A stretch of 64,000 bases of DNA, taken from Verrucomicrobiota bacterium. GTDB lineage: Bacteria > Verrucomicrobiota > Verrucomicrobiia > Verrucomicrobiales > DEV007. The position numbers and the translations under genes are program-made. The stretch lies in assembly GCA_030625775.1 (NCBI GenBank), contig DAOUQC010000003.1, forward strand, positions 53,230 to 117,229. The letters run 5' to 3'. The notes beneath the pieces were generated by a model. The model was not told the DNA's origin, did no database searches, and saw only the letters and a program-made list of their open reading frames with translations. This document shows positions 57,174 to 64,000 of this stretch, in pieces (the stretch's first letter is position 1; the number at the start of each line of letters is the position of its first letter).

Positions 57174-58187
57174 ATGGGAACTCCTGCTGATCAGAAATTG
57201 AATCAGGCGTCTGAAACACTGACTTTTGAGAACCCCCATTTTCTACAATCATTGTTTGCCAATGATTTGAGTTTGTTAAAAAAATTACAGGATTATTTCT
57301 CGGTCAAGGTGGTCACGCGGGACGGGTGGTTGAAAATTGAAGGGGAGCCTGGGGATGTGGCAAAAGCCAAAGCGGTGTTCGAGACTCTGGAATCAGTGCG
57401 AAGAAAAGGGGGAGAGATCAACGCTCATACCTTTCGCCTGGCGATGGAGCAAGTTGAAGAAGGGGATGTTTTGAGTGTCACAGGAGAACTCAGCCGGTCA
57501 GGTGCTTTGGATGAACTTGCAGATTTGCGGTTACTGGGTTCGGCGACTAAAGCCCCGGTGATGCCGCGAACGGGAGGGCAATTGAATTATTTGAAAGCCC
57601 TGCAGAAATACGAGGTGGTATTTGGCCTCGGGCCAGCTGGAACCGGGAAAACCTTTCTCGCCATGGCCCATGCTTTGCAGCAATTAAAAGACCGGAAAAT
57701 CGATCGGATTATCATGACTCGGCCAGCGGTGGAGGCTGGGGAGGCACTGGGTTTTCTGCCTGGTGATTTGCAGGAGAAAGTTTTTCCTTATTTGCGACCT
57801 CTCTACGATGCCCTCTATGACATGCTCGAAGCTGACGAGGCACAGAAACTCATCGATAAAAACCTGATTGAAGTGGCTCCGCTGGCCTACATGCGGGGGC
57901 GAACCTTGAACCGGGCTTATGTGATTCTGGATGAGGGGCAAAATGCCACCCGGGAGCAGATGTTGATGTTTTTGACTCGTCTGGGTGAGGATTCAAGGTG
58001 TGTGGTGACAGGCGACCCGTCACAGATTGATCTTCGTCCCCGCAAGTTGTCGGGATTGTTGGAAGCGATGGAACTGTTGCAGGATACCGAGGGGATAGCT
58101 TTCACCCAATTTGACCGCAGTGATGTGGTGCGGCATCCGGTGGTGGAGCGGATTATTGCGGCTTACGAGCAGCGCAGTGTGGAGTGA
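57174..58187 (+). CDS. phoH: PhoH-family ATPase
   Basis: This 337-residue protein joins an N-terminal KH-like region (about residues 20-80) to a P-loop PhoH domain with Walker A GPAGTGKT (153-160), RPAVEAGEALGFLPGD and Walker B VILDEGQNAT. PhoH proteins are RNA-linked ATPases, often near ybeY; here ybeY is 5 kb away. The ATG at 57174 is chosen because it follows the previous stop; an ATG at 57153 would overlap it by 14 bp. Confidence 0.93.
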   Translation: MGTPADQKLNQASETLTFENPHFLQSLFANDLSLLKKLQDYFSVKVVTRDGWLKIEGEPGDVAKAKAVFETLESVRRKGGEINAHTFRLAMEQVEEGDVLSVTGELSRSGALDELADLRLLGSATKAPVMPRTGGQLNYLKALQKYEVVFGLGPAGTGKTFLAMAHALQQLKDRKIDRIIMTRPAVEAGEALGFLPGDLQEKVFPYLRPLYDALYDMLEADEAQKLIDKNLIEVAPLAYMRGRTLNRAYVILDEGQNATREQMLMFLTRLGEDSRCVVTGDPSQIDLRPRKLSGLLEAMELLQDTEGIAFTQFDRSDVVRHPVVERIIAAYEQRSVE

Positions 58188-58367
58188 AGAGAAATTCACA
58201 AAGGTGCGAGCACTGAGAAGTTGGATTAAGAAGAGCGATTGAATGCTCCTCGGCGAAGGTAGGGCGAGCCGCTGGATTTGGCTGACTGAGCTGGCCGGAT
58301 TCACCATGAAGCAATTGTAGATCATGAAGAAAGATGAGGAAGAGGAATGGAATTCTATTTACTTTTT

Positions 58368-58457
58368 CATCCGTGTCATCCGTGTCATCCGTGTCATCCG
58401 TGTCATCCGTGTCATCCGTGTCATCCGTGTCATCCGTGTCATCCGTGTCATCCGTGG
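58368..58457 (+). repeat. Ten copies of a 9-bp repeat (CATCCGTGT)
   Basis: Nine perfect CATCCGTGT units are followed by a tenth ending in GG. The reverse complement reads ACACGGATG. Such units occur in tandem between genes in many environmental bacteria (from memory); copy number is probably variable. Confidence 0.95.
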
Positions 58458-58500
58458 TTAAAAAACGTTGAGCTCTCAGCTAAGTGTGACCACAAAAAAA

Positions 58501-58529
58501 TCGGACGAGCGAAAGCTCGTCCGATTAAA
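58501..58529. terminator. Bidirectional terminator after groEL and phoH
   Basis: A 10-bp perfect stem TCGGACGAGC / GCTCGTCCGA with a stable GAAA tetraloop is preceded by a run of seven A and followed by TTAAATTTT. On the minus strand the A-run becomes a T-run, so it is an excellent terminator for groEL. Confidence 0.9.
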
Positions 58530-58594
58530 TTTTGACAGTTGATGTTGTCAGCAAATGGCACCCGCCCGGATGAGCAGGTGCCTATATGCAAATC

Positions 58595-60238
58595 TTACAT
58601 CATGCCGCCCATTCCGCCCATGCCACCCATTCCGTGGTCATGGCCACCTTCGGCAGCTTCCTCTTTCTCAGGGATGTCTGTGATCAGACATTCCGTGGTC
58701 AGGAGCAATCCAGAGATGGACGCAGCATTTTGAAGAGCGCTGCGAGTGACCTTGGTCGGGTCAACCACACCACCTTTAACAAGGTCTTCGTATTCGTCTT
58801 TAGCAACGTTGTAACCAATATTGCCTTTTTCGTTTCTGACGTGTTCACAGATGAGAGCACCTTCGCGACCAGCATTGACAGCCAGCTGACGAAGAGGAGA
58901 GCTCACAGCACGAGCTACGATGTCTGCACCCGTGGCTTCGTCGCCTTCGAGTCCGAGATCACCAACAGCTGCTTGAGCACGGATGAGAGCGGTGCCGCCC
59001 CCTGGGACGATGCCTTCTTCAACCGCTGCGCGAGTTGCATGCAATGCATCTTCAACACGAGCTTTTTTCTCTTTCATTTCAGTTTCGGTTGCTGCGCCGA
59101 CGTTGATGACGGCTACGCCGCCTGCCAGTTTAGCAAGACGTTCCTGCAGTTTTTCACGATCGTAATCGGAAGTGGTTTCCTCGATCTGACGACGGATCTG
59201 GTTGACGCGTCCGCTGATGCCGTCGCTGTCTCCTTCACCTTCGATGATGGTGGTGTCTTCTTTAGTGATGGTAACACGCTTAGCTGAACCGAGATCTGCG
59301 AGATCAACGCTTTCCAGCTTGATACCAAGATCTTCAGTGATGACACGTCCACCGGTGAGGATGGCAATGTCTTCGAGCATTGCTTTGCGACGATCACCGA
59401 ATCCTGGTGCTTTCACAGCAGCCACGTTCAGGGTTCCACGGATTTTGTTCACTACCAGAGCAGCCAGAGCTTCTCCTTCCACGTCTTCCGACAGGATGAG
59501 GAATGGGCGTCCACTTTGAGCGACTTTTTCCAACAAAGGAAGTAGGTCTTTCAGGTTGGTGATTTTTTTCTCGTGAATGAGGATGTAAACATCTTCCAAG
59601 ATCGTTTCCATGCTTTCTGCATCAGTTACGAAGTAAGGAGAAAGGTATCCTTTGTCGAACTGCATTCCCTCAACAACGTCGAGAGTAGTTTCGATGCCTT
59701 TAGCTTCTTCCACAGTAATGGTTCCGTCTTTGCCGACTTTATCCATTGCGTCAGCGATGATGCCGCCGATTTCTTCGTCCCAGTTAGCTGAAACGGTAGC
59801 AACCTGTGCGATTTCTTTAGCGTCGGTCACCTCGGTAGAGATTCCCTTGAGCTGTTCTACCACTGCTGCTGCTGCTTTTTGGATTCCACGTTGCAGAGAG
59901 ATTGGGTTAGCACCAGCTGTTACGTTGCGAAGACCTTCGGAGAAGATGGCTTCAGCAAGAACGGTAGCCGTTGTTGTTCCGTCACCAGCGATGTCAGAAG
60001 TTTTCGAAGAAACCTCCTTGATCAACTGGGCTCCCATATTTTCAAATGGGCAGGACAATTCGATCTCTTTAGCTACAGTCACACCGTCTTTGGTGATGGT
60101 GGGGCTGCCGAATTTTTTATCGAGAATGATATTGCGACCTGCAGGCCCGAGGGTTGCTTTGACTGCGCGTGCCAATTTGGATGCGCCTCGAAGCAATGCA
60201 TGACGAGCTTCCTCGTCGAAGTTAAGTTGTTTAGCCAT
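58595..60238 (-). CDS. groEL: Chaperonin GroEL
   Basis: This 547-residue protein is a complete 60-kDa chaperonin subunit. The ATP site blocks [13 protein letters not shown] (around residue 85) and GGGTALIRA in the C-terminal half are intact, as is [13 protein letters not shown] in the apical domain. The C-terminus carries a histidine-containing glycine-methionine tail ([15 protein letters not shown]). No CIRCE element or Shine-Dalgarno is visible in the short groES-groEL spacer or leader. It is the last gene of the groES-groEL unit and ends at a strong terminator. Confidence 0.98.
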   Translation of the reverse strand: MAKQLNFDEEARHALLRGASKLARAVKATLGPAGRNIILDKKFGSPTITKDGVTVAKEIELSCPFENMGAQLIKEVSSKTSDIAGDGTTTATVLAEAIFSEGLRNVTAGANPISLQRGIQKAAAAVVEQLKGISTEVTDAKEIAQVATVSANWDEEIGGIIADAMDKVGKDGTITVEEAKGIETTLDVVEGMQFDKGYLSPYFVTDAESMETILEDVYILIHEKKITNLKDLLPLLEKVAQSGRPFLILSEDVEGEALAALVVNKIRGTLNVAAVKAPGFGDRRKAMLEDIAILTGGRVITEDLGIKLESVDLADLGSAKRVTITKEDTTIIEGEGDSDGISGRVNQIRRQIEETTSDYDREKLQERLAKLAGGVAVINVGAATETEMKEKKARVEDALHATRAAVEEGIVPGGGTALIRAQAAVGDLGLEGDEATGADIVARAVSSPLRQLAVNAGREGALICEHVRNEKGNIGYNVAKDEYEDLVKGGVVDPTKVTRSALQNAASISGLLLTTECLITDIPEKEEAAEGGHDHGMGGMGGMGGMM

Positions 60239-60282
60239 AATTTATCTTATTAAGGTTTTGTTATTTTCAGTTAGAGCAATGA

Positions 60283-60579
60283 TTACCCTTCGATAATTCC
60301 GAGGATGTCCATTTCGTTGAGGATGAGGCATTCTTCGCCGTTGATTTTAACGTCGGTTCCGCCGTATTTGGAGATGAGAACTTTGTCGCCCACCTTGACG
60401 GTGAATTCGATGTCTTTTCCATCTTCATCTTTCCCAGTGCCAAGCGCGATCACTTCAGCGTCCTGAGGTTTTTCTTTTGCACTGTCGGGAAGAAAGATGC
60501 CGCCTTCGGACTTCTGTTCATCATCTTCAATGCGTTTGACCAGCACACGTGTGCCGAGAGGTCTGATTGTTGTAGCCAT
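60283..60579 (-). CDS. groES: Co-chaperonin GroES
   Basis: This 98-residue protein has the GroES beta-barrel with the mobile-loop region ([20 protein letters not shown], residues about 23-42) and the conserved [12 protein letters not shown]. It forms the lid of the GroEL folding chamber. It precedes groEL by 44 bp on the same strand. The 162-bp upstream region has no CIRCE inverted repeat and no recognisable heat-shock promoter. Confidence 0.97.
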   Translation of the reverse strand: MATTIRPLGTRVLVKRIEDDEQKSEGGIFLPDSAKEKPQDAEVIALGTGKDEDGKDIEFTVKVGDKVLISKYGGTDVKINGEECLILNEMDILGIIEG

Positions 60580-60688
60580 ACTTTTAGTTGGTTATTATGT
60601 GTTTCTCGTTAGTTAGCTTGTTTTTCTTTTTCCTCACTTGTGCTTTACCCGAGGGCTTGGGAACAAATTCAGTTAGAGAAAAACTCGA

Positions 60689-60729
60689 CGCCCGGATTCA
60701 TTTACCAGAATGGAAAATAGATCCGGGCG
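60689..60729 (-). terminator. Hairpin terminator after dnaK
   Basis: On the minus strand, ATCCGGGCG pairs with the upstream CGCCCGGAT (9-bp stem, 23-nt loop), and TCGAGTTTTT follows. It lies 13 bp after the dnaK stop and before the groES leader. Confidence 0.6.
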
Positions 60730-60741
60730 AAATTGTTTGGT

Positions 60742-62685
60742 TTATTTTTCTTCGTCGACGACTTCGAAGTCTGCGTCGACCACTTTTCCTTTAGCCTGCT
60801 TGGGTTCACCTGAATCTTCTCCGCCAGCTTCAGGGGCAGGGCCTGCATCATCGTCTGCTCCGGCGGTCGGATCTGCGCCTGCAGCTTGAGCTGCTGCTGC
60901 GATTTCACCAAAAAGTTTCTCCAGTTCCTCGGTGGCCGATTTGATTTGATCAGAATCTTCGGTTTTGAGGGCTTCCTCGACTTTAGCAACTGCATCGTCG
61001 ATTGGCTTGGTCTGGTCGCCACTGAGCTTGTCACCCAGTTCTTCCTTCTGCTTGTTCACCTGATAAACCAGATTGTCGGCTTTGTTTTTGACCTCTACTG
61101 ACTCGAAGCGTTTGCGGTCTTGTTCCGCATATTCTTCAGCTTCGCGTTTGGCTTTTTCGATTTCCTTATCATCCAGACCACTTGAGCCTTCGATGGAAAT
61201 TTTCTGCTCCTTGCCGCTGCCTTTGTCGGCTGCGGATACGTGCAGGATGCCATTGGCATCGATGTCAAAGGTCACTTCGATTTGAGGTGTGCCACGGGGG
61301 GCTGGAGGTATCCCGTCGAGACGGAAGTTGCCAAGCACTTTATTGTCACTGAGCATTTTTCGCTCGCCCTGACAGACAACAATGTCAACTGAGGGCTGGC
61401 TGTCTGCAGCAGTTGAAAAAGTCTGTGATTTTTTCGCTGGAACCGTGGTATTGCGATCGATCATTGGAGTGGCAACACCACCCATGGTTTCAATCGACAG
61501 GGTGAGCGGAGTCACGTCCAGCAGCAGCACGTCCTTGACGTCCCCTTGTAGAACGCCGCCTTGAATTGCGGCACCCACAGCAACCACTTCATCAGGATTC
61601 ACACCTCGATGAGGTTCTTTGCCGATCAGTTCGTGAGCGGTTTCGATCACTTTAGGGATACGGGTCATGCCTCCGACCAGGACGAGTTCATCGATGTCAC
61701 CCTTGGGAACTTCAGCTTCCTTCAAGCAGGCTTCCACGGGCCCTATGGTTCTCTCGAACAGGGAATCCGTCAGTTGTTCGAACTTAGCACGGCTGAGTTC
61801 TACCTGAATATGTTTGGGGCCGGTTTGATCTGCTGTGATGAAGGGAAGGTTGATGTCGTAACTCTGCGAAGAGGACAGGGCGATTTTTGCTTTTTCTGCT
61901 TCTTCCCGAATACGCTGCAATGCATCGGGCTGGCCACTCAGATCGACGCTGTTAACTTTTTTGAAATCTTCAATGATCCAATCAATGATCGCATTGTCCC
62001 AGTCGTCACCACCGAGTTGGGTGTCACCGTCAGTTCCCAGAACTTCGAATACGCCATCGCCAATTTCCAGAACGGAAATATCAAAGGTGCCGCCACCCAG
62101 ATCATAGACAGCGATTTTTTCGTCTGACTTTTTATCCAGGCCGTATGCCAGTGAAGCTGCGGTGGGTTCATTGATGATACGTTTGACCTCAAGCCCGGCG
62201 ATTTCGCCAGCCGCTTTGGTTGCATCACGTTGTGGGTTGTCAAAATAAGCGGGAACGGTGATCACTGCCTGGGTGATTTTTTCACCCAGCTTGGCTTCTG
62301 CATCAGCTTTCAGTTTACTCAGAATCATGGCTGAGATTTCCTGGGGGCTGAAAGTTTTGGTTTCACCCCCGGTTTCAACTTCGATATGGGCATCCCCATT
62401 CGCTGCTTCGACGATTTTGTATGGGGATCTTTTTTCGTTGTCAGTCAGTTCGGAGAATTTTCTTCCAATCAAACGTTTGGCTGAAAAAATGGTGTTCTTT
62501 GGGTTGGTGATGGCCTGGCGCTTAGCGGCCTGCCCGACCAGACGCTCTCCGTCTTTAGTGAATGCGACCACGGAGGGTGTGGTGCGCGCGCCCTCGGAGT
62601 TTTCGAGAACAGTGGACTCGCCTGCTTCCATTACGGCCATGCAGGAGTTGGTGGTGCCTAAATCGATTCCTAGGATTTTGCTCAT
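60742..62685 (-). CDS. dnaK: Chaperone DnaK (Hsp70)
   Basis: This 647-residue full-length Hsp70 has the phosphate loop [10 protein letters not shown] (residues 6-15), [16 protein letters not shown] and [12 protein letters not shown] in the ATPase domain. The linker [16 protein letters not shown], a complete beta substrate domain, the helical lid and an acidic alanine/glycine-rich tail follow. It differs from the lidless Hsp70 at 10665. grpE and dnaJ are not adjacent. Three palindromic sites lie 255-315 bp upstream of its start. Confidence 0.98.
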   Translation of the reverse strand: MSKILGIDLGTTNSCMAVMEAGESTVLENSEGARTTPSVVAFTKDGERLVGQAAKRQAITNPKNTIFSAKRLIGRKFSELTDNEKRSPYKIVEAANGDAHIEVETGGETKTFSPQEISAMILSKLKADAEAKLGEKITQAVITVPAYFDNPQRDATKAAGEIAGLEVKRIINEPTAASLAYGLDKKSDEKIAVYDLGGGTFDISVLEIGDGVFEVLGTDGDTQLGGDDWDNAIIDWIIEDFKKVNSVDLSGQPDALQRIREEAEKAKIALSSSQSYDINLPFITADQTGPKHIQVELSRAKFEQLTDSLFERTIGPVEACLKEAEVPKGDIDELVLVGGMTRIPKVIETAHELIGKEPHRGVNPDEVVAVGAAIQGGVLQGDVKDVLLLDVTPLTLSIETMGGVATPMIDRNTTVPAKKSQTFSTAADSQPSVDIVVCQGERKMLSDNKVLGNFRLDGIPPAPRGTPQIEVTFDIDANGILHVSAADKGSGKEQKISIEGSSGLDDKEIEKAKREAEEYAEQDRKRFESVEVKNKADNLVYQVNKQKEELGDKLSGDQTKPIDDAVAKVEEALKTEDSDQIKSATEELEKLFGEIAAAAQAAGADPTAGADDDAGPAPEAGGEDSGEPKQAKGKVVDADFEVVDEEK

Positions 62686-62938
62686 ATTAAATTTGGGTTG
62701 ATGTTGAATAGGCTGGTCGATTCATTTTGATCGACTGCCTGTAAGTTGCGGTTATGTATTGGGAAAAACAGGTTCGAATGAATTTGGCATTCTGTTTATG
62801 TAGCTCGACTCCTTGTTTTCCATCTTATTGCAACGCAAGACTTGTGCCAAACAGATTTCCGTGGTCTTAAATCGCTTATTGTAAGTGAGTTATGTGTTTA
62901 AACCCACATATACGCCTGCATGTATTTCAAGAGGGAGT

Positions 62939-63000
62939 GACAAATTGTCCCAAATTGGAATGGGTGAGTATGACAATTTGTCCAGGTATGACAATTTGTG
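62939..63000. promoter_or_regulatory. Three GACAAWTTGTC-type sites upstream of dnaK
   Basis: The sites are GACAAATTGTC (62939-62949), GACAATTTGTC (62972-62982) and GACAATTTGTG (62990-63000). The first two are perfect 11-bp palindromes with a central A/T. They lie between the neighbouring gene's terminator and dnaK, so they should belong to dnaK regulation. Confidence 0.6.
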
Positions 63001-63052
63001 CATTTTGGAATTTATCGGGGGAGCTTTGAGGGGTGGAGAATAGTAAACATAA

Positions 63053-63080
63053 AAAAAGGCACTCCGAAGAGTGCCTTTTT
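63053..63080. terminator. Hairpin terminator after the outer-membrane protein gene
   Basis: A 12-bp stem AAAAAGGCACTC / GAGTGCCTTTTT with a CGAA loop lies 40 bp after the stop of the gene at 63120-63641. A/T tracts on both sides make it bidirectional. Confidence 0.88.
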
Positions 63081-63119
63081 GAAATTTGCAGCGGAGTTTC
63101 GTCCGCTCTTGTTTTTTCC

Positions 63120-63641
63120 TTAGAAAGGAAGTCTGATGCCAACACGAACGATTGTTGCGTCGGATACGTCTCCGCCAATCCAGTTGTATGTTCCATCGGC
63201 AAATACGCCAATGTTACCCAGTGCCTGTGGACGGAAGTCGATGCCGCCACCGATTCTCCAGAGACTTTCATTGCTGCTGTTAGCCAAAACGCCACCACCA
63301 CCAATGATGTATGGAGCTAAACAAGCTGATTTGACAGGGAAGCGAAGCACCAGATCACCAGTCACATAGTGGTGTGCTGGACCGCTATCAAATACAGCAT
63401 AGTTTACGTCGAGACCGATGTTTTCAGTGAAGAAGTAAGCAATGCCGATGCCTCCGCCAAGTGAATCATCACCACCGCTAGGCAACTCGCCAGCAATGTA
63501 GCCGCTGAGTTCAAAGCCAGGGTCATAAGCAGTGCATCCCACTACAGGAGGAGCAATAGGTGCTTTTGCGCTATAATCTCCAGCAGTCGCAAGACTGAAG
63601 GAGGCCGTCAAGATTGCCAATGTGGACAACAGTTTTTTCAT
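63120..63641 (-). CDS. Outer-membrane beta-barrel protein
   Basis: The 173-residue protein has a signal peptide (KKLLSTLAILTASFSLATAG) and then alternating beta strands rich in glycine and aromatic residues: GGGIGIAYFFTENIGLDVNYAVF, LRFPVKSACLAPYIIGGGGV and NIGVFADGTYNWI. The last residue is phenylalanine, the usual Bam recognition signal. It fits the 8-strand OmpA/OmpW-like barrel class. The ATG at 63641 begins the signal peptide; a frame reaching 63755 is not needed. Confidence 0.8.
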   Translation of the reverse strand: MKKLLSTLAILTASFSLATAGDYSAKAPIAPPVVGCTAYDPGFELSGYIAGELPSGGDDSLGGGIGIAYFFTENIGLDVNYAVFDSGPAHHYVTGDLVLRFPVKSACLAPYIIGGGGVLANSSNESLWRIGGGIDFRPQALGNIGVFADGTYNWIGGDVSDATIVRVGIRLPF

Positions 63642-63811
63642 AATAATTTGATCCCGAGTTAAAAGGATTTGCCAATATACTATCGAGGTTGCGAGGTAAT
63701 ACAACCACAAAAATAAAAAAATGAGTTCGTTTTTAAATCTTGGTAGAGATATCATTTTTAAAACTTGCAGCCATTCGCTTTGCCGTTAGGTAATAGCAGA
63801 TTTTTCTTAAA

Positions 63812-63901
63812 GGATAGGTGCCAGAGTGGTCGATCGGGCACGCTTGGAAAGCGTGTGAGGCAGCAATGTCTCCGTGGGTTCGAATCCCACCCTGTCCGCC
63901 A
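63812..63901 (+). tRNA. tRNA-Ser (anticodon GGA)
   Basis: A 90-nt tRNA with acceptor arms GGATAGG and CCTGTCC, a long variable arm as expected for serine, TpsiC arm GTGGGTTCGAATCCCAC and an encoded CCA end. The anticodon loop CTTGGAAAG gives GGA, which reads UCC and UCU codons. Confidence 0.95.
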
Positions 63902-63946
63902 TCAATATAATAACCGAAACAAGCGAAGCGCGGTTATTGTATTGAT
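63901..63946 (+). terminator. Long hairpin directly after tRNA-Ser
   Basis: ATCAATATAATAACCG and CGGTTATTGTATTGAT form a 16-bp stem (one mismatch, G.U in RNA) starting at the last base of the tRNA. No clear T-run follows, so it may act as a terminator or in 3'-end processing. Confidence 0.5.
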
Positions 63947-64000
63947 ACCAGGACTTGGATTTGAACGCAGTTCGACTCGTAGCGAGCCTGCGAGCGGAGA

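Larger units (their letters stand above)
58188..58594. other. 407-bp convergent spacer phoH/groEL
   Basis: This spacer separates the convergent ends of phoH and groEL. It contains a ten-unit 9-bp minisatellite, a strong hairpin terminator and a second small hairpin (58558-58583, arms GGCACC and GGTGCC). A 62-codon frame across the minisatellite encodes HPC repeats and is not accepted as a gene. Confidence 0.7.
62686..63119. other. 434-bp region upstream of dnaK
   Basis: The spacer runs from the dnaK start to the stop of an outer-membrane protein gene. It contains the terminator of that gene (63053-63080), three palindromic sites (62939-63000) and about 250 bp of AT-rich sequence. A TTGAAA on the minus strand (62925-62930) is a possible -35 element. 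No RNA gene is recognised. Confidence 0.5.

Noticed and set aside
58368..58457. CRISPR array
   Set aside because: Units are 9 bp with no spacers; it is a simple tandem repeat.
58347..58535. Frame encoding repeated His-Pro-Cys units
   Set aside because: It is created by the 9-bp minisatellite (a multiple of three) and then runs into a terminator hairpin. It has no ribosome-binding site and no plausible product.
60580..60741. CIRCE or heat-shock sigma promoter before groES
   Set aside because: I searched this spacer and the dnaK leader for TTAGCACTC-n9-GAGTGCTAA and for CTTGAA/CCCAT pairs; no convincing match was found.
60588..60794. Plus-strand 68-codon frame in the dnaK-groES spacer
   Set aside because: It overlaps the dnaK 3' end and its terminator hairpin, and the translated sequence is only a hydrophobic run followed by an Arg-rich tail.

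Overview
The window is about 64 kb of dense bacterial chromosome from a member of the PVC superphylum, most likely Verrucomicrobiota (my inference). The evidence is a formylglycine-type sulfatase, a DUF1080 (3-keto-disaccharide hydrolase) protein, a ThuA-like protein, a PQQ-type beta-propeller protein, an exosortase-associated TIGR04073 protein, a GreA fused to a very long N-terminal region, and a kdsB-pyrG pair. KdsB and OmpA/OMP-type proteins indicate a Gram-negative envelope with LPS. No phage, insertion sequence, CRISPR array or rRNA is seen. One tRNA-Ser(GGA) lies at the right end.

Layout. 1-4 kb (minus strand): a small metabolite locus with a cytochrome c'-like lipoprotein, an FAD-dependent reductase, a type III polyketide synthase and an MMPL exporter cut by the window edge. 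4.3-7.4 kb (minus): gluQ, galU and a GHMP kinase that resembles plant glucuronokinase. 7.5-15.7 kb: a PQQ-propeller protein, then purB, a small protein, an atypical lidless Hsp70 and a 1075-residue FHA/coiled-coil protein built from 107-residue repeats. 15.9-19.1 kb (plus): cysS, hemB and a HAD phosphatase. 19.2-24.8 kb: a DUF4136 lipoprotein, a nucleoid-associated protein, a sulfatase and a soluble hybrid histidine kinase. 24.8-28.7 kb: CstA and an SLC13-type carrier, divergently transcribed. 28.9-31.2 kb (plus): a lysine-tailed DksA-like protein, rpmG, rpsR and folE2. 31.3-39.2 kb: TIGR04073 protein, long GreA, eno-ftsB, purT, a DUF1080 protein and rlmN. 39.5-42.5 kb (minus): an OmpA-like/ECF sigma/anti-sigma/secreted-protein operon. 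42.6-46.5 kb: mntR facing a feo operon whose FeoB is encoded as two overlapping ORFs, with a 34-bp palindrome between them. 46.6-58.2 kb: a CMD protein, a desaturase, ThuA, HtrA with a coupled histidine kinase, ybeY, an unknown gene, clpS, kdsB-pyrG, two secreted unknowns and phoH. 58.6-62.7 kb (minus): dnaK, groES, groEL. 63.1-63.9 kb: an outer-membrane beta-barrel protein and tRNA-Ser.

The main non-coding signals are: (1) a ~200-bp interspersed repeat in two same-orientation copies; (2) a perfect 11-bp RNA stem that would enclose the start codon of the GHMP kinase; (3) the mntR/feo palindrome; (4) three GACAAWTTGTC-type sites upstream of dnaK; (5) a 9-bp minisatellite in ten copies between phoH and groEL. 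Many highly expressed genes (groES, groEL, dnaK, eno, rpmG, rpsR) have no visible Shine-Dalgarno sequence, whereas a few others have strong ones. All functional calls rest on motif recognition and remembered family features; no search was run.
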